From Cenococcum geophilum 1.58 (taxonomy: Eukaryota; Ascomycota; Dothideomycetes; Gloniales; Gloniaceae): a stretch of 64,000 nucleotides of DNA. A program made the translations under genes and the position numbers. Of the stretch, positions 44,608-55,388 are shown one piece after another. Below the pieces are notes generated by a model. It was not told the origin of the DNA, did not search any database, and saw only the letters and a program-made list of their open reading frames with translations. The DNA lies in assembly GCA_001692895.1 (NCBI GenBank), contig KV748226.1:1056329-1120328 (forward strand), written 5' to 3'. Within the stretch, counting starts at the first letter, position 1. Each line of letters begins with the position of its first letter.

Positions 44608-47600
44608 CTAATTAGTGGTTAAATATATAGTTAACTATAGAGCAGCTAGGTTTTTAAATAGAAGAGACAGTCTTATATAGAGGTGCTATATACGCTTATA
44701 TGGAATGGATCCCGGTAACACTATACTACCTTAAACTTACGAAAAACTAGTAATAGAAGTGTTATTAAGTACTAGGAGATACTAAGTTGCGTCTATTATA
44801 TAGAACAACCGCGTTTATAAAGATTTAGTTAAGTACTTTAGGTCAGAAGTGTCACTAAACCTAAGGTCCTAAGTTAACGTCTAAAACGCGTTAAATGACG
44901 TCCAAAACGCGTTAAACAACATCTTAAATTGCCTACTTCTTAACAGCAAACCTATGAGATCCTATAAAACCGAAAATCCTACCTACCTTTAACGTACGAC
45001 ACCCCGTTAATTTTATACCTACTATAGCATTAACCTACCTAAAGAAGTATAAGGAAGATATTAACCCAAAGATATAGAATAAAGCTATAATTAACCTTAT
45101 AAACGCTAATAAACAAGACTTAAATGGATTTTTATTATACCGTATAGCGTATTATAAGGATAGTAAATATAATAATACCGCGCTATAGGAATGTATAAAG
45201 GAGGACTTTATTAGATAGATAAAGGAAATATAGGCCCCTATAAATAAGGATATTATATAGGACTTTCGTAACTTCCTTTAGGAGAATAAAGTATTTATCC
45301 CTAAGGATGGGGGTACTATTAGAGACAATATTTAGGAGTAGGTTATTAATATAAAAGAAGAACATAAATAGACTCGATAAGAAATTAAGCACTAACTACG
45401 CACTATAAGGAAGTTTAACTTATAATAGAACCCAAGTAATATACCTCTAAAGACGAACCTACCTCTACCTTTAACTTCTCTATATTTAATTTAACCTATA
45501 ACCTTAACGTTAAATACTATACCCTAATAAGAGCAGGCATAGGATCCTATTACTTCGCGATTTAATAACCTTTAGACTCCACCGACTAAACCTACGTCCC
45601 TACTATAGCCTATAATATAACCCCTACCTCCTTTATCTTAATCTTAAATTAGAGGTAGTTTAAAATTACTTATAGAGCTTATAAAGCTCTATTTAGATTA
45701 AGAGAAGAAGTTTAGTAGGAAATTATATAATATTTTTAATTTAAAACTACGTATCTTCTATAATTATTACTAAAAGATAGGAATAGAGTCTAATTAATAC
45801 TATAATGCCTATTCCGTTATGCTTAAGGGCTAAGCTAGTACCTTCTATTATAATTATTTAGCAGGAAAAGGATATAATTTTAACCGCATAATATATAAGT
45901 TAAGATACTACTTTAAAATAGAAGAGAATAAGTAGCAGTATATATTAGAATAGAGAGAGATTACTTTTTTAAGGATTATTGCTATAAACCTAGGTATCCC
46001 TTAACTTAATTATCTTTAAAAGCTCTTTAATTAACTTTAGATGATTTAGCGTGGTTTATCCAAATTATATTAAGAGGACTTTAGCTTACGTAATTAAGTT
46101 ATTAGCGTATGCTAAGGTGTTAAAGAATATAACCTTACTCTCTTTAATCCTATAAATACTTATAAAGGAGTATATACTTAATTAAGATCTTCTATTAACA
46201 CCGCTTTACGCTCTTAAAAAGTATAGTAATTTAATACCTAACTTTAACCTACTTTAATTAACCCGCCTAACTAATATAATTATAACTAGACTAATCGAAT
46301 ATATAGTAGCTAGGGTAGGTAATACGGTAGAGGGTATAATTAATAACTATAAGGTAAAGGTGGAGGTCCTTATAGAGGTTTATTTTAAAGTAATTGCTAA
46401 AAGAAGTGCTATATTTATAAGAAACTAAATTACTAGTTAACTAGGCATTCTCTTAATAAGTAAAAGGAGGCATATAATAAGTTTTATTAAAGTATAAGAA
46501 ATATTAGAAATTATAAGGTTATTATAGCCTACTTCTAAAGCTTCCTAGTTTAATATAAAGGCGTAGAAGATCTTAAGGGTAAGGTTAATAAGGCCGAATA
46601 GCTCCTTATAGATATAGAAATTAAGAAGTACTTATTTAACCAATACTTTACTAAGTATAGTGAGGTAAATAGTATATAAATTGTTACTATTCTTAATAAC
46701 TAATCTACGCTCTATTTTACTATAAAGTTAGATATCTTTAATAAGCTAAGGAAGAGTTCTATGTTCTTCTTTAATAATAAATACTTAGCGAATATCTTTT
46801 ATAGTATTATGTTAGATACTAGAGCTACAGAAGTATCTATAGTAGGAGAACCTTAAGTTTAAGCCCTTTAGCAGCTTAATAGCTCTATTTAGATTAACTA
46901 TTTAACGGTAGGCTAATATATAATTTATTTTGGTAAAGGTACTATAATCTTTTTTAGCATAATTAGGGTCCAAACCCCCTTAGGGTATATTACCTTTTAC
47001 ATCATTCCTATAAATACCCTATTTTTATTTTACATTAAAGATATAAATAAATTAGGCGTTAAACTTAATAACCTTAAGGATATACTTATTTAGGGAGATA
47101 ATCGGGTGCCCATTATATGTAAGTAGGGTTACCTTTAATTACTCCTTTATTAACTAGAAAAGAGTATTACTTAGAGCTACTTAACTAAGTTAGAGTTACG
47201 CCAACTATACTATTATTTTAGCCACCTATCCGTTTATTAATTACTTAGGGTTCTTTAGCAAGTAGGCTATAAAGTTAAAGTTAAGGTAATTAAGTATCTT
47301 ATAAAGTACTACTATTACTACTAAATAAACTAGAAGTCCCCTAGCCGATTTAAGTTTACCCTTAAAGATAACTACAACTTTAACTTTTATATTATTGTTA
47401 ACGTTATATATCTTAGCGGCAAGCTAGTACTCTAAGTTATTAACTTCTTAACCTCCTTCTAAGCCGCACGATTCTTAAAGGATATATTAGCTAAGAATGC
47501 ATAGGATACCCTTTAATTATACTAGATTAATATCTACCTAAAACCCCCTAATTAAATTATCTATAATATAGAAAAGAACTTCTTATTTATAGAGTTTTAA

Positions 47601-50333
47601 TAATAGATAAAAGCAATAGCAATTAAGGTTAAGGAAGTCCCTATTAAGGCATATAATAGTATTAAAAAAGTAAAGCGATATTACGCACTATTATGCCGCG
47701 TATATAAGATTATCTCTTTAAAACTAGAGAACGCTAGTAAAAAACTTACCTTATAAATAGCTGTTAAAGCCATTAATAATTCCGCTAGCCCAGATGGACT
47801 TATACCTATATTACTAGTCTTTAGCACCTACCCTTAAATAACTAATAATTCTTTATTATCTTCCTCTATTATATAATAAGCTAAGGCTATTTATAAGGTA
47901 ACAAAGGAGGTATAATATCTCTACGCTATATACTAGGTTAACGATGTATTAGAAATAAGAAATAGTCTAAACACCTTAACTACGCTTAATCTGCTACTCT
48001 AGTCTAAGGTACGCGTATAGCGTAAAAAGGGAGGATAGTTAGGCCCACATTAACTTATTATAATTAATAGTTAGACTTATACTATTTAGATACCTTATAG
48101 ACCTACTTAATTCCGTTTAACTGTTATTAAGCCTTACTATAAAGATAATAGTTCTAAGCTTTTATAGGATGCTATAGAAGATGCCCTAAAAGAGAGCTAC
48201 AATTAATGTGATTTAGAAGGCGACCACGATTCTAATATAATTATAGTAGATACGCCGTAACAATAACGCGGTAGAGGTCGCCCGAAAAAATTACAAAATC
48301 GCTAATACCTTATTAATTTTAAAGAGCAATTTATTACTACCATTAAGAATAGAGTTAAGTTATTAATGGCCTTTATAATAGCTAAGGAGAAGGCTAACTT
48401 TAAGCTTATAAAATAGCTTTAAAAGGAAGGTTGTATTATAACTCTAGGAGTTCCTTTCTAAGTATCCGATAAGTAGGAGATCGATAGTTTTATTATAAGA
48501 GGAGTCTTTAAATTTAAGAAGTATAACCCTACTAAATTTAGTAGAGTTTATATCTTTAAGTTAAGAATAGTTAATAAGATTAAGGGTAAAGCTATTAACG
48601 CCCTATTTAAGAAATTAAGGCTTATTATTTAAGGTTATAATAATAATAGTAAGGAGGTAATTCTTACGTAATCTTCTATAATTTAACGAGCTAGTTAGCG
48701 AGTTATTATTGCACTAGCTTCCTCCCTAATAAAGAATAGAATAGCGGTCTATTTGTAAAATATTACTTAGGCCTACACCTAATTAGAGATATACCTTTAG
48801 CGCTTAATATTAGCATACCTTCTAGAGTAAATTTGCTACTAATATCCCAAAGATATAATTATAGTTATACTTAAGCCATTATATAGAATTGCAGAGGTAG
48901 GAACTTACTAGTAGGCTACCTATAGTAAGCACTATAAAGAGAAGCTTTTAATAACTACTTCTATATTTAATCCCTACTTCCTTATTATAACTATAGGAAC
49001 TCTATTTAGAATTATTAGTATATAAACTAATAATATAATTATCTTAGGAGATAACTAGTTTTTAGCTCTTAAAGAAGATAAGCTAGTAAAGGTAAATCTT
49101 ATAATAAAGCTAAAGGAAAAGCTTAATTTAATAATACTATTACTTTTTAATAGATGTATCCTCTCCCTAAATAAGGATTCTATTACTTTACGCCAGAAGG
49201 GTTAAGGTAAGAAGATTAATATTATTAACATTAACTCTCTAAAATAAGGATATGTAGAGTAACGCGCTTATAGAGCTTATGTTACTTCTATCTGTTAACC
49301 TAAGGCTTTATTTAATTTCTCTATTACCGCCTAATACTAGGAATTAACTAAAAATAACGTTCTTGCCTTAAATAAATATCTTTTTTAGTAAATGAACTAT
49401 CTTAATTAGGGACTACTTTATATGCTTATTAATCTTCCTACTACTAAGCTCTTTATATTTATTAATAAATTGTTTATAAATAATAAAGATTTTAGCTCCT
49501 AGTTAGGATATAAGATTATTATTATAAATAAATTTACTAGAGAGAATAACTTTATAATCTATAGTAATCTTATTTATTAGAGCTTAACTAAGAGTAAGCG
49601 CGTTACTTAAAGTATTTTAGCGTTAGAGATATATAGAATAGTTAGCGGAGTTAATATAGCAATTGTAATTAAAACTACCCTAAAGATAATTATAGATTAA
49701 CTCGAACTTCCTATTATCCCTATAATTATATACACCGACTTATATTCCCTCTATAAGTATTTAGTTAAGCTTAGTACTATAAAGGAGAAGCGCCTTATAA
49801 TTAATATTATGGCACTTTAGCAATCCTATAAGCGTTAAAAACTCTTTAAGATTTAATAAATTAATAGCTAAGATAACCTAGTAGATGTAATAATAAAGGC
49901 GAACCTAAATAAGGCACTAGAGACGTTTATTAATATAAATACTCTATATATACGAGTTGAAGGTTAGGTTAAAAGGGAGTCCTTAGAAATTTCTTAGTTA
50001 TATAAGGTCTTAAGATATCTAGGAACTTTAACCGCCAGTTAAAGTTATCTAATTGGCCAGATTTTATAGACCCTAACTTAACCTAGCCAATTAGGATTTT
50101 CTATCCCTAGGATAGAAAATTGCTATTAGCTCGCTTATAACTAGCGCCTTGGCGGCCCTAATATAATATCCACCTACGACTTTAAGTAAGAAAGCACCAC
50201 GTGCTTAAAGGCAAACTTTAGAACAGTGAGACTTATATTACAATAGCAATAGTAAGTAAGGAGGATTGATATTTATTACGCTAGTTAAGCAGTATTTATA
50301 TATAGATGGTAACTATAAAAGAAGAGTTGCCAG

Positions 50334-50499
50334 TATCGGGAATAAGGTAAGCGGTTGTTACGTAACGCCGCGGCACTAGCGTGGCGTAGAGTCTTAAGCT
50401 CCTCGCCCTCCCTCATTCTAATGAAAAAGCTTATTAACTAACATCACTGTAACCCTACTCGAGTAGTCGTTATTAGTGAGTCACCCTATGTGACTAACA
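50334..50499 (+). repeat. 3' LTR of copia B
   Basis: 166 bp, TATCGGG...GACTAACA. The first G is changed to A. Transition differences from the 5' LTR show RIP on both. Confidence 0.8.
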
Positions 50500-50504
50500 C
50501 CTAG
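50500..50504. repeat. Right target duplication of copia copy B
   Basis: CCTAG, identical to 44437-44441. Confidence 0.75.
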
Positions 50505-51038
50505 CGCTAGGTTCTATTATAACAGTTTATTAAGTACTAGAAAAAGGACTAAATATTTTTTTTTTCTTAGAAAATATATAAAATGCAATATATTATCTTA
50601 TACTTTTAGAGTAAGTCTAACTCCGCGCCCTATCTTATATTAAGGCGTACTAGGTATTTCTAGGCATTAACTAAGCCATATATAGAATTTTGCTAACTTT
50701 TCTGAGAAAGGGGCTTATCTTTAGTGGCAACGTTAAGATTTGGCCTAAGCGCGCGTGGCCTGGGCGGTCTAAGCCTGCTTGGACGTCGGACTGTTACTTT
50801 TCCGATTTGAAGGTGCACTTCCTATTTACCTTTACCTTCCTTATAACTAGAGTACTATTCTTAATCTATGTCTTATTAGCGATCTTAATTTAAGCAGTAT
50901 AGACTTAAAGATAGGTAAGGTTTACTAGATTAAAGGTACCCTTAAAAATATCTAGGTAATCCCTTTTTATAACGCTAAGAAGGCGGAATTTAAGCGACTT
51001 TATACTAGAAGGGAGAGGCTTACTAAGGATATTAGCTA
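50505..51038. other. AT-rich DNA with a GC-richer island
   Basis: The stretch at about 50700-50820 keeps normal composition (GCGCGCGTGGCCTGGGCGG) and carries a short frame of no recognisable family. The rest is RIP-like, with a plus-strand coding trace (FYNAKKAEFKRLYTRRERL) at 50970-51025, just before the Fot1 insertion. Confidence 0.4.
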
Positions 51039-51040
51039 TA

Positions 51041-52873
51041 ACGTGTTCCACCACTCCCCGGCAAACACCACTCCCTAGTAAACCCCACCAAAATTAAGAC
51101 GCGTTTTTGCATAATTATTCCACCATAATAAAATAAATTTAATTAAAAATCTAGCCTATAGATTCTCTATTTACTAGTACATTAAAGCCTATTATAACCT
51201 TAGATGTAGCAATTTAAGTACGTTGGTGGTGCGCGCTGGCATACCTAAGTAGCCTCTCTCTAAACCTCCTCCTGCTTAGCACTTTCTAAGCTCTAAACTA
51301 GAAGCTAGCCCTGCTAAGCCTATAGAGCTCCTCCCTGTGCAATATACCTTCGGCGCTGCTATTACTTCTACTTTCTACATTAATTAGCTGCGTGGAGCTC
51401 TATATTCTCCTTTATAAGCATTACTGCTAAATATATAGCAAGCTGGCAGCCTTTAATAAGCTAGTTTATTGCCTAGCTAGTAGGGCTCTATAACTAGCGC
51501 TAAAGGAGGTTATATATAAGCCTTACCTGCTGCTCTAGTTAAGTAGTAGTATGTGGTGTTTCTAACATCTATTAAGGTACTAGGCCGTTAGCTATGCCTA
51601 GCGGAGAAGGTGTCTTTAGGACTAAAAGCGATAATAAAACGCGCTAAGGATTGTATGGTAATAGGCCTATAGCGAGAAATCCACTTCTAATATTCTGGCT
51701 TAAGAAGATAGGTAGCCGTATCTTTAAATATATTAATAGAAAGTCCTTTTTATTAATATAATAGATGCCTTAGCGGGCAAAGTCCTGCACTTCTTGTCCG
51801 TACGCGTGCTTAAGAGAAGAGTAGCAGCTTACGTTAAGTGGCTGAAGAAGGTATAAGGTATACGCAGGCATATAGAGCGTAATAATCTTATTCGCTATAC
51901 AGAATTAATTAAATTTAGGTATTGTGTGGCTGCCGTAGCCATCTAGGATAAGTAGGCGATAGACTCCCTTTATATAAAACTGCGTACACCTATTAAAATG
52001 CTAAATCTATTTATATCCTAGCTTATCTATAGTTTAGCCGTTATCGCTTATAGCAAGTACCCAGTTAGTAGGTAGGCCTTAATACCAGCCTACCTAATAG
52101 AGCTTTCCTGATAGGATAATAAAGGGTAGAATTACCTACCTAGTTGCGTTAACTCCTTCAATTGCTATTACCCACTTATAATTACCTGGCTAAATAGTAA
52201 CTGCCTAGCCTATTGTATCAGAGCTTATAATAACCTTTAAGGTTATAGCTATACCCATTATAAATCCAGTCTCGTTAAAGTTGTAGGTATCCTTATTAAG
52301 TATGCTATACGCCTAACGCGTCTCCTCTATAAGCTTAAACCATAGGCCTATTATCTTTGGATCCTTGCATTTCGCGCGCTATAAGTAGAATTTATAATTC
52401 CACTTTGTCTAAAGCTCTAGCTAAGTGTTAATAAATCGCGATACCTAGTTCTTACCAACTGGCTAAGGGGGAGGATTCTGGCCACGCGCGGCAAGTAATA
52501 TGTCTGCCATTTATTGTACGTCAATAATCTAGGGGGGAAATCCGCGTTGGTTAAGCTCTAGGATCTACTGCACAAGTGCCTGCTCCTTAGATAGCTGTAG
52601 CTTTCGTTTTTTTAAGTTAAATTGCGCGATTGGTACTAAGCCCTTAACGTGACGCCAAAGGCTCGTTTCTGGGACGCTATACAACCTAGCTGCCCTATAA
52701 AAGCCTGAAATCTAATTATTTTAAATAGCTTGCTTTAAAAGAGCTAGTCTGCCTTCTTACTAAAGCTTCTAAACGTTGTGTTGTAATACCATAGTTAATT
52801 TGATTGAAGACGCGTCTTAATTTTAGTGGGGTTTATTAGGGAGTGGTGTTTGCCGGGGAGTGGTGGAACACGT
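51041..52873 (-). mobile_element. Fot1/pogo-type DNA transposon, RIP-degraded
   Basis: 1.83 kb with terminal inverted repeats of about 70 bp starting ACGTGTTCCACCACTCCCCG, flanked by TA (51039-51040, 52874-52875). The minus strand at about 52690-52440 reads AARLYSVPETSLWRHVKG, KKRKLQLSKEQALVQ, LNQRGFPP, MADILLAARGQ and VGKNWVSRF. This is the helix-turn-helix and CENP-B-like DNA-binding region of pogo/Fot1 transposases. TAG and TAA codons interrupt it; the DDE part further left is more decayed. Confidence 0.8.
52440..52790 (-). pseudogene. Fot1/pogo transposase, DNA-binding part, inactivated
   Basis: The most readable part of the broken transposase of the element at 51041-52873. Stops replace expected W and Q codons (LVQ-ILEL, PP-IIDVQ-MAD). 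Confidence 0.65.
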
Positions 52874-52875
52874 TA

Positions 52876-54130
52876 GTAGCTGTTATAGTAGCCTATAAGG
52901 CCAAAGCGGCTAAGCCTAACTATAATTAAGCTATTTAAGCTAGGTAGTATTTATACTAGCGAGCCTCCTCTACTAGGTAGGCTTTACGCTCTTCCTTATA
53001 CTTCTAAATCTCCCTTTTATCTTAGGCTTGTTCTCTTTACTCTTTAGTAATTTTGCGCTTTTCTACGGCAGTAGCGCGTATATTAGCCTCGGACGGCATT
53101 ATATAACTAATAAAGGAGGGTGTAGTTAAGGTAGGTCGTCTAGGTGGGTTTGCTTATTAGGATTATATACGTATATAAATCTCCTAGTTAGTTATAAGCG
53201 GTAATAGCGTTATAAAATAATTCTTAAATAAATGGATAATGAATATATAATAAATATTAATGAGTTTAGCGATATTAAAAGCGAATTAGCCACGTAGTGA
53301 CTGCGTTTAATATTCGCGAATATTATAGGAGGTCTTAGCATTGTGCGTTGCTAAAGTGGATGCTGCTAAGCAATATATAGACACTAGTATATTAACCTAA
53401 CCTATAATCTAATTAATTTTTTAGATTATATTTCTATAACTAAGGTATATCTAATACTGCCTTATCTCGTCCTAATAATAGGATATTAAAAGATACCTTA
53501 ACTAGTCTTCCTTTAATAGTTAGCTGAATTAGTCCTATTTTAAGGTTAATAATACCTCCTTTATAGGCTATTAGATTTCCTAAAATTATAACTAATAGAT
53601 AAAGGTACTTCTTTTGTTTATATAATAGTCCTATTTTTTTAACTACTTCTAGTAAGATATAGTTCCTTATTGCTTTACTATCTATTAGTGCTTTAAACTG
53701 CTAATCTTGCTAATTAACTTATAGGTTTAGGTATTGTCCTTAAATTCCTTTAAGAGTCTAAGGCTCTACTATTAGCTCTCTCTAGTTCTATAAACCTCCT
53801 CTTTTCCTAACTATTAGTTACTAGATCCTATTTATACTTAGTTTACTTTTAGCTAATACTTAGTTTATTTTTTTTCCTTTTTATACTATTATCCGTCTAG
53901 GCATTTTTCTATTAAAAAAAATCTTCCTAATTAAAGTATTAAGTCCTCTAAACTTTATACTTTTACTAAATACTAGCCGTGTATATACTTAGCATTTTTA
54001 TACTATTACTTATCTAGCGCCTAATATATCCTTACTAGATACTTCCAATTTTTCGCCTTTAGCGCTTAGTGTATACTATATTGGTTATCTATATATAACG
54101 GTGCTGGGGCACGCTACTTACTATATTTCG
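52876..54130 (-). mobile_element. Ty3/gypsy protease remnant
   Basis: The minus strand at about 53720-53400 reads FKALIDSKAIRNYILLEVV, LYKQKKYLYLLVII, GGIINLKIGLIQLTIKGR and VSFNILLLGRDKAVL. This corresponds to a retropepsin of gypsy type (LIDSGATxNFIxxxVV ... FxILxLGxDxxxLGxPWL). Reverse transcriptase is not present to the left, where the Fot1 element and a trace of another frame lie. RIP-type stops are present. Confidence 0.6.
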
Positions 54131-54133
54131 CGG

Positions 54134-54240
54134 ACCCTGACTTTAGCTAGCCAATTAGGATTTTCTATCCCCGGGATGGAAAATCGCTATTGGCCCGCTC
54201 CCCGCTAGCGCCTTGGCGGCCCTCGCGATATATCTACCTC
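54134..54240. repeat. Clean copy of the palindromic motif shared with copia
   Basis: About 107 bp of unmutated sequence that includes CCAATTAGGATTTTCTATCC, CGGGATGGAAAATCGC and GCTAGCGCCTTGGCGGCCCT. It matches segments just inside the 3' LTR of copia A (about 35812-35912, inverted) and B (about 50070-50165), and part of 63192-63236. The core is an imperfect palindrome of about 43 bp. It may be the last trace of a third copia copy. Confidence 0.55.
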
Positions 54241-55388
54241 CCCCTCCGATATGTGATAGATATTTAGATTTGGAAGGCGGTAAACTAAAGCGGTCAATTT
54301 CTTGGCGGCAAAGACTTTTGAAACGCACCTCCGTAGATTTTGGTTACGGGGCAGGGGAAGCACGTGCAACGGCTCCCCCAAATATTCTGTGAAGCGTCTG
54401 AGAGCTTATAGGCGTCGTTTTGGTACAAACTAAATGTTTTGGAAATCGAATTTTACGAGCCATGTCCCAACTACGATAGTTATATTATATATATTTAATG
54501 TAATGGATTCTTTAGGCAATTATATCTTTATAAGTATATACTATAGCCCTATAATTAGAATACTAAGGGGCGAGATATATCGTTATAGAACGTAAGTTGG
54601 ATTTTAAAACGCATCTTTATAGATTTTCTTGGTAGGGGGTAGGCATGCATCCACAGGAGCTTCCTGCGATCACGTGATATCTCGCTTGTATAGATATTCG
54701 TTCTTCGTGACGACTCCACCTTATGGAGTCTCCACACACACCATCATACACTTGCTTCCCCGTGTGACAGATTTAAAACTAAAACTGACCGACTGTTCAT
54801 ATCCAACTTCTCGGAGAATAGAGCTACGATATCGCTACAACGTAGAGGCGATAGAGAAGATAAGGAGCTTTCACCTTGTAGTAATTTAGAGATAATTAGA
54901 CCTAGAGGAGTATATAAGGTATAGCAGTAAGGGAAGACTACATAGAATTTTGAAACTTTAAGCTACCACCAAAGCTAGGACCATAAACTCTCAGACCGTC
55001 AATGGAGAATTCGTTGGTGATAACGAGCAATATGCCGCACGTGCGCTATGCGCACGTACCAACGATCACCGGGGAGATAACGCTCAGCTGAGTCTCCTTA
55101 CCCCTGACTTTCCACCCGACCTCTTTCCCACGCATGGAAGCGCGAAGCCAAATCAATGGCAGTGTCAAACGAGAATCTCTAAGAAACAATGGAGAACGAA
55201 TCGTTGGCTGCGGTTGAAACATTGTTGAGACGCCCCTGTGGCACAACTAAGATGTAGGCAGAAGTTGACGCTGAGGCGCAGCACCGCAAACACCCGGCAT
55301 TTAAGTACCTAGCCCTCTGCCGTTCTTACACCTCAACCAATCTACAACCACTCTAGAGAAGTTCTTGTTTCCTCCTATTTCTGAAGCC
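54241..55388. other. Intergenic: edge of the desert and upstream of the exonuclease gene
   Basis: The first 400 bp hold a duplicated motif (TTTTGAAACGCACCTCCGTA near 54317 and TTTTAAAACGCATCTTTATA near 54601, the second RIP-altered). A perfect hairpin lies at 55039-55057. Around 55260-55380 is a plausible promoter or 5' UTR. No gene seen. Confidence 0.45.
55039..55057. other. Perfect short hairpin
   Basis: ACGTGCGC, loop TAT, GCGCACGT: 8-bp stem, 3-nt loop. It is not followed by a T run on either strand, so no terminator role is suggested. Confidence 0.5.

Larger units (their letters stand above)
44442..50499 (+). mobile_element. Ty1/copia retrotransposon, copy B
   Basis: A full-length 6.06-kb copy with 166-bp LTRs and perfect CCTAG target duplications; coding sense plus. 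Reverse transcriptase traces near 48370-48770 match copy A (AKEKANFKL, EIDSFIIRGVFKFKKYNP, KLRLII-GYNNNSKEVILT). Inactivated by many TAA/TAG. The same internal palindromic motif as in copy A lies about 210-250 bp before the 3' LTR. Confidence 0.8.

Noticed and set aside
55039..55057. Transcription terminator or small RNA
   Set aside because: A short perfect hairpin but no T run or surrounding RNA-gene structure; terminators of this kind are bacterial.
55365..55388. Eight extra N-terminal residues of the exonuclease protein
   Set aside because: This extension would start at TTG. The first ATG at 55389 is the normal eukaryotic start.
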